A stretch of 18,937 nucleotides of DNA, taken from NCBI GenBank assembly GCA_017550775.1, contig JAFZOA010000187.1, positions 1-18,937 of the forward strand, written 5' to 3'. Positions 14,905 to 18,937 of this stretch are shown here, in pieces. The translations under genes were made by a program, and so were the position numbers. The notes beneath the pieces are model-generated. The model was given only the letters and a program-made list of their open reading frames with translations, ran no database searches and was not told the DNA's origin. The stretch's first letter is position 1; the number at the start of each line of letters is the position of its first letter. The stretch is from Ruminiclostridium sp. (GTDB taxonomy: Bacteria > Bacillota_A > Clostridia > Oscillospirales > Ruminococcaceae).

Positions 14905-15822
14905 CTATGTGAGCTTATCTTTAAGAGCAGCCGCGATCTTCCTGTATATCGGAGCTTCGACATTATACTTATCCGCAAGTCTTAAGACTTCGTAGATAAG
15001 ACCGTCTATCTCCGATAAATTCCCGGCGGCTATGTCTCTTTGCAGCGACGTGGTTGCCGATGGGACGAGAGTGTCAAGAATATCAAGGTTGCGGTTTACA
15101 ATATCTTCTTCAAAATGTATGTCCATAGCAAGCGCGAGTGTCTCTATCTCGTGAACCAGACCTGCAAAGCACTCTCTTATCTCACCGGGTTTCTGTATCT
15201 TACCGGCCGGGACGCCATAGTACAGACCGCAGGCTCCCTGCGGAGAAACATAAGAGAATTTGAGCAGCGCATCCCTTACGATATTGTCGGATAGAATTCC
15301 CGTAATACCGCTCTCATTGAGGTCGGCTTCGATCTCCTTCAGCTCATCTCTGTATTCCGATCTGTCACGGACTCCGAAGATCACACGCAGAATATCTCCG
15401 TTCATCTGAATGCAGCCCGGCTCTTTTATCTGCGCCGCGACATAGATACATCCGTCGGTAACGAGAGTATCGGGAAAATGCTTCTGCATCATGCCACCTG
15501 TACCAAACACATTCAGTATCGGGATAATAATCGTGTTTTTGTCCGCGATCCGCTGAAGCTCTGGAATCAAAGCGTCAAGCGAATAACTCTTGACACAGAC
15601 AAAGATAACGTCGGGTGTTTCGTTATAGCTTTTTAGTTCGGAGGCTTTGACATGATCGAGCGTGAATTCATCGTTCGGTCGGATCACTTTAAGTCCGCGG
15701 CTTCTTAACGCGTTCAGATTATCGCCTCTTGCGATAAAGGTAACATCTTTTCCCGCTCTTGCGAGATAGGCTCCGACAGGACCGCCTGTGCCTCCTGCGC
15801 CTACGATAAGGTATTTTCTCAT
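14905..15822 (-). CDS. 2-dehydropantoate 2-reductase (ketopantoate reductase, ApbA/PanE family)
   Basis: NADPH-dependent reductases of this family make pantoate for coenzyme A, but the family has many paralogues of unknown substrate. The 305-residue protein begins MRKYLIVGAGGTGGPVGAYL, with the Rossmann loop GAGGTGGPVG. It continues with VTFIARGDNLNALRSRGL and PDVIFVCVKSYSLD. The catalytic-lysine region is DALLKFSYVSPQGA, and the C-terminal helical domain has TTSLQRDIAAGNLSEIDGL, matching the PanE signature S-(M/L)-x-x-D-x-x-x-G-x-x-x-E-I-D. AGAGGT stands before the ATG at 15820-15822. It has its own promoter and terminator, so it is monocistronic. The usual GNAG segment is NVFGTG here, which together with missing panB/panC neighbours makes the true substrate uncertain. 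Confidence 0.85.
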   Translation of the reverse strand: MRKYLIVGAGGTGGPVGAYLARAGKDVTFIARGDNLNALRSRGLKVIRPNDEFTLDHVKASELKSYNETPDVIFVCVKSYSLDALIPELQRIADKNTIIIPILNVFGTGGMMQKHFPDTLVTDGCIYVAAQIKEPGCIQMNGDILRVIFGVRDRSEYRDELKEIEADLNESGITGILSDNIVRDALLKFSYVSPQGACGLYYGVPAGKIQKPGEIRECFAGLVHEIETLALAMDIHFEEDIVNRNLDILDTLVPSATTSLQRDIAAGNLSEIDGLIYEVLRLADKYNVEAPIYRKIAAALKDKLT

Positions 15823-15853
15823 TTTGCTGACCTCTTATTTTGAATGTTGTATT

Positions 15854-15882
15854 ATTTTACCATAGCCCCCGGGAAAAATCAA
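15854..15882 (-). promoter_or_regulatory. Promoter of the ketopantoate-reductase-like gene
   Basis: On the minus strand, TTGATT (15877-15882), a 17-base spacer and TAAAAT (15854-15859) stand about 30 bases before the ATG at 15822. Confidence 0.75.
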
Positions 15883-15894
15883 TAGTTCAGTAAG

Positions 15895-15937
15895 AAAATC
15901 CCCAATAGGCGGCATACGTCCACCTGTCAGGGATTTT
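15895..15937. terminator. Terminator-like hairpin at the left border of the repeat array
   Basis: AAAATCCC (15895-15902) pairs with GGGATTTT (15930-15937), and an inner AGGCGG/CCACCT pairing (one mismatch) closes a loop containing ATACGT. A T-run ends the stem on the plus strand, and GATTTTC ends it on the minus strand. It separates the promoter of the ketopantoate-reductase-like gene from the array and could stop transcription from either side. Confidence 0.6.
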
Positions 15938-15983
15938 TCACAAGTTGCGATCTATATTATTGTTCAAAACGGAGATTAAAAAT

Positions 15984-16112
15984 GAAATTTGTGTGAACCT
16001 ACCGCAAAAATCGTCGATTATTATCCCTTATAGTAGGGGAACATATAATTCGGCGGTCCAACATGCAAGTCAAAAATAGATCTCGCTATTGGTCATAACG
16101 CCGATTTTAAAT
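15984..16112. repeat. Array unit 1
   Basis: The box AAATGAAATTTGTG is followed by a CTACCGCAAAAAT segment that is nearly repeated in unit 2. The core CCCTTATAGTAGGGG ends at 16039. The variable part folds as TCGGCG (16050-16055) with CGCCGA (16099-16104), containing inner CCAA/TTGG and AATAG/CTATT pairs. Confidence 0.7.
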
Positions 16113-16275
16113 GAAATTTTTGTAAAACTACTGCAAATATGGCTTTGAAATCTTCATATAGGTGAGGGGATATTTATAACCGGGATGTTGGTATACGTAT
16201 TCCAAGCCCTTTGAAATAGGCAAAATAATACACAAAAAATTATTGGCCAAAAGTCCTTAACCCAGCATCTTTTAC
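16113..16275. repeat. Array unit 2
   Basis: The box and following CTACTGCAAATAT match unit 1 closely. The core CTTCATATAGGTGAGGGG ends at 16169. The variable part carries GGG..TTGG (16182-16191) paired with CCAA..CCC (16202-16209) around an ATACGT tip. Its CCGGGATGTT (16180-16189) recurs in unit 5. Confidence 0.7.
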
Positions 16276-16455
16276 GAATTTTCAAAAAACTTGCGATAAG
16301 CCGCCGCTAACATACTTTAAAAATCGCGTTTTTTTATCCTTATATATGAGAGGGGTTTTTCTGAGCAGGAATTTTCGTATCTAAGAAACATCGGGGTCGG
16401 TATAAATATCTCCAGTCGTCGCAGTTTCAAAAAGTCTTTGCCTGTACATATGTAC
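16276..16455. repeat. Array unit 3
   Basis: The box GAATTTTCAAAAAA is followed by a stem GCGAT/ATCGC. The clearest core of the array, CCTTATATATGAGAGGGG, is at 16338-16355. The variable part forms TTTCTGAG with CTAAGAAA (16358-16388, one mismatch) and ends in the palindrome GTACATATGTAC (16444-16455). Confidence 0.75.
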
Positions 16456-16635
16456 GAAATATTCAGAAATGTTTGAAGATTGGTGTCTTTTGCCTATCGT
16501 TTTCGGTATTTTCGTTCCCTTATTATGGAGGGGTATGATTTTGAGTGCCTATCTGCAGCATCAAAAGTTATTGCCCGTCATCTGCATATTGTACAACAGC
16601 ATATCAAATTCGGTGGCGTTGCATAGTCAACTACA
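16456..16635. repeat. Array unit 4
   Basis: The box includes AAATATTCAGAAA (16457-16469), repeated exactly at 16934-16946 beyond unit 6. The core CCCTTATTATGGAGGGG is at 16517-16533. The variable part folds TTTTGA(G)TGC (16539-16548) with GCATCAAAA (16558-16566). Confidence 0.75.
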
Positions 16636-16803
16636 CAAATTTGTTTAAAAAGCGGGACAAAACCGCCGTTTAAAAGCCTAGATATATGAGAGGGAAAATT
16701 CTCAGGACCTACGCGACCGATGATCCGGGATGTTAATCCGGAAATCCATCGTTCGTGTCTGCAAAATATACAAGCCTGCCACCATTTATTTGTTGATAAA
16801 AGA
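16636..16803. repeat. Array unit 5
   Basis: The box CAAATTTGTTTAAAAA is followed by a stem GCGG/CCGC. The core CCTAGATATATGAGAGGG is at 16677-16694. The variable part folds CGATG..CCGG (16718-16728) with CCGG..CATCG (16738-16751). CCGGGATGTT (16725-16734) is shared with unit 2. Confidence 0.75.
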
Positions 16804-16931
16804 GAAAATTCAAAATTCGCCGTAAAACATGTCCGATTTTCGGCGATTTTTGTAGGTACATATGAAGGGACTATTTTTTCAACGTCAAGGTGGTGATCCC
16901 AATGCGGAATGAAGTCGGCGGTCACAAGGTC
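16804..16931. repeat. Array unit 6
   Basis: The box GAAAATTCAAAATT is followed by a stem TCGCCG/CGGCGA. The most divergent core, GTAGGTACATATGAAGGG, is at 16852-16869. No strong hairpin is obvious in the short variable part. A seventh box follows at 16932 without a core. Confidence 0.65.
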
Positions 16932-16946
16932 GCAAATATTCAGAAA

Positions 16947-16970
16947 AAGTCGGTATACGTATACCGACTT
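16947..16970 (-). terminator. 24-base perfect palindrome, probable recombinase terminator and right border of the array
   Basis: AAGTCGGTATAC (16947-16958) is followed immediately by its complement GTATACCGACTT (16959-16970). On the minus strand the stem runs into TTTTT, about 75 bases after the recombinase stop; on the plus strand seven A follow. It could also be a protein-binding palindrome, since a perfect dyad has no loop. Confidence 0.65.
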
Positions 16971-17034
16971 AAAAAAAGTTACTTTAGCAAGCAGAGTTGA
17001 TACACCTTAAAGAAGCATTTTTGTTTAGTCTTTT

Positions 17035-18720
<1,686 letters not shown>

Positions 18721-18722
18721 TT

Positions 18723-18751
18723 ATTATAACACATCTTGAAATAAAATTCAA
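18723..18751 (-). promoter_or_regulatory. Promoter of the serine recombinase gene
   Basis: On the minus strand, TTGAAT (18746-18751), 17 bases and TATAAT (18723-18728) stand about 42 bases before the chosen start, which supports that start over the ATG at 18717. Confidence 0.85.
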
Positions 18752-18817
18752 TACACTAAAGCAATAAATTTTTTTCATTCGCTGTATTTGTTTATCCTTA
18801 ATCATATATGTTTAGTG

Positions 18818-18937
18818 CTACGCCGCATTTATGATCTCTTCCGCGTCGCTTATCATAAGGCGTTTTATGATATCTTCAAGCGTTTCGCTGCAATCGAGAT
18901 TAAAATGCGTTTCTACAATAAACGTGGTATATCCGAA
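18818..18937 (-). CDS. TnpW-like transposon-encoded small protein, C-terminal part (cut by window edge)
   Basis: The last 39 codons of a gene enter from the right edge. They read FGYTTFIVETHFNLDCSET, then LEDIIKRLMISDAEEIINAA, then TAG at 18818-18820. The pattern G-x-T-x-(Y/F)-x-V-x-x-x-F, followed by S-E-T-x-x-D-x-(I/M)-x-R-L-(I/M), resembles the small TnpW-type proteins often found just upstream of TnpX-like recombinases on clostridial elements. The function of that family is unknown to me. The assignment is from remembered family resemblance over a short stretch. The placement on the same strand directly before the recombinase supports it. Confidence 0.65.
   Translation of the reverse strand, partial: FGYTTFIVETHFNLDCSETLEDIIKRLMISDAEEIINAA

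Larger units (their letters stand above)
15984..16946. repeat. Array of six degenerate 128-180 bp structured repeat units
   Basis: No protein gene is credible here. Seven A/T-rich boxes of the form GAAATTTTCANAAAA start near 15984, 16113, 16276, 16456, 16636, 16804 and 16932, giving intervals of 129, 163, 180, 180, 168 and 128 bases. In the first six units a second motif, best seen as CCTTATATATGAGAGGGG, follows 56-80 bases after the box start and ends at 16039, 16169, 16355, 16533, 16694 and 16869. The segment after each core (about 60-110 bases) differs between units but usually forms a hairpin. The cores themselves can form CCT/AGG mini-stems. The region is clearly AT-richer than the flanking metabolic genes. 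I do not recognise it as CRISPR, a riboswitch or a known ncRNA. The active strand is unknown. Confidence 0.75.

Noticed and set aside
16578..16925. Minus-strand open frame of 115 codons inside the repeat array
   Set aside because: It spans units 5 and 6, whose cores are 175 bases apart and fall in different frames; it has no ribosome site, unusual composition (many Cys and Trp) and no recognisable domain. It is most likely a chance frame in structured non-coding DNA.
15984..16946. CRISPR array
   Set aside because: The repeats are not near-identical, units are 128-180 bases with unequal spacing, and no cas gene is visible. The pattern is a degenerate family of structured units, not direct repeats with 30-40 base spacers.

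Overview
The window looks like a chromosomal segment of a Gram-positive anaerobe of the Clostridia, most likely an Oscillospiraceae/Ruminococcus-type gut bacterium. I infer this from the Shine-Dalgarno starts (GGAGG, AAAGGAG), sigma-A style promoters with 17-base spacers, a fused CobA-HemD enzyme, an EpsC-type serine acetyltransferase, and a TnpX-like large serine recombinase next to a TnpW-like gene. The species cannot be fixed from the sequence alone.

Positions 1-5558 (minus strand) hold a tightly coupled tetrapyrrole operon, hemA - precorrin-2 dehydrogenase - hemC - cobA/hemD - hemB - hemL (cut by the left edge). It converts glutamyl-tRNA to uroporphyrinogen III and onward to precorrin-2 and sirohydrochlorin, and is driven by a consensus promoter. 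Positions 5578-9970 (minus) hold a sulfate uptake operon, sbp - cysT - cysW - cysA, with its own promoter, a long leader carrying two mini-ORFs that both end in a Cys codon, a repeat-filled sbp-cysT gap and a terminator. Siroheme is the sulfite reductase cofactor, so the two operons fit one purpose: sulfate assimilation.

Positions 10099-12728 hold a scar. The 3' part of an alkylsulfatase gene (minus) abuts the 3' part of a cysteine desulfurase gene (plus) within a few bases near 11050, and both lack their 5' halves. A GNAT acetyltransferase and a RidA protein follow on the plus strand, up to a bidirectional terminator. Positions 12729-14822 (minus) hold cysE and a rhodanese-TusA-DsrE fusion, again sulfur metabolism, under a perfect consensus promoter. 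A ketopantoate-reductase-like gene follows at 14905-15822.

Positions 15895-18937 look like the end of an integrated mobile element: a large serine recombinase (minus) and a partial tnpW-like gene at the right edge. Between the recombinase and the ketopantoate reductase gene lies about 1.1 kb of AT-rich, non-coding DNA. It contains an unrecognised array of six degenerate units of 128-180 bases. Each has an A/T-rich box, a short core ending in GAGGGG or a close variant, and an individual, mostly hairpin-forming variable segment. Hairpins resembling terminators stand on both sides. This array is the most unusual object in the window and the best candidate for an undescribed system.
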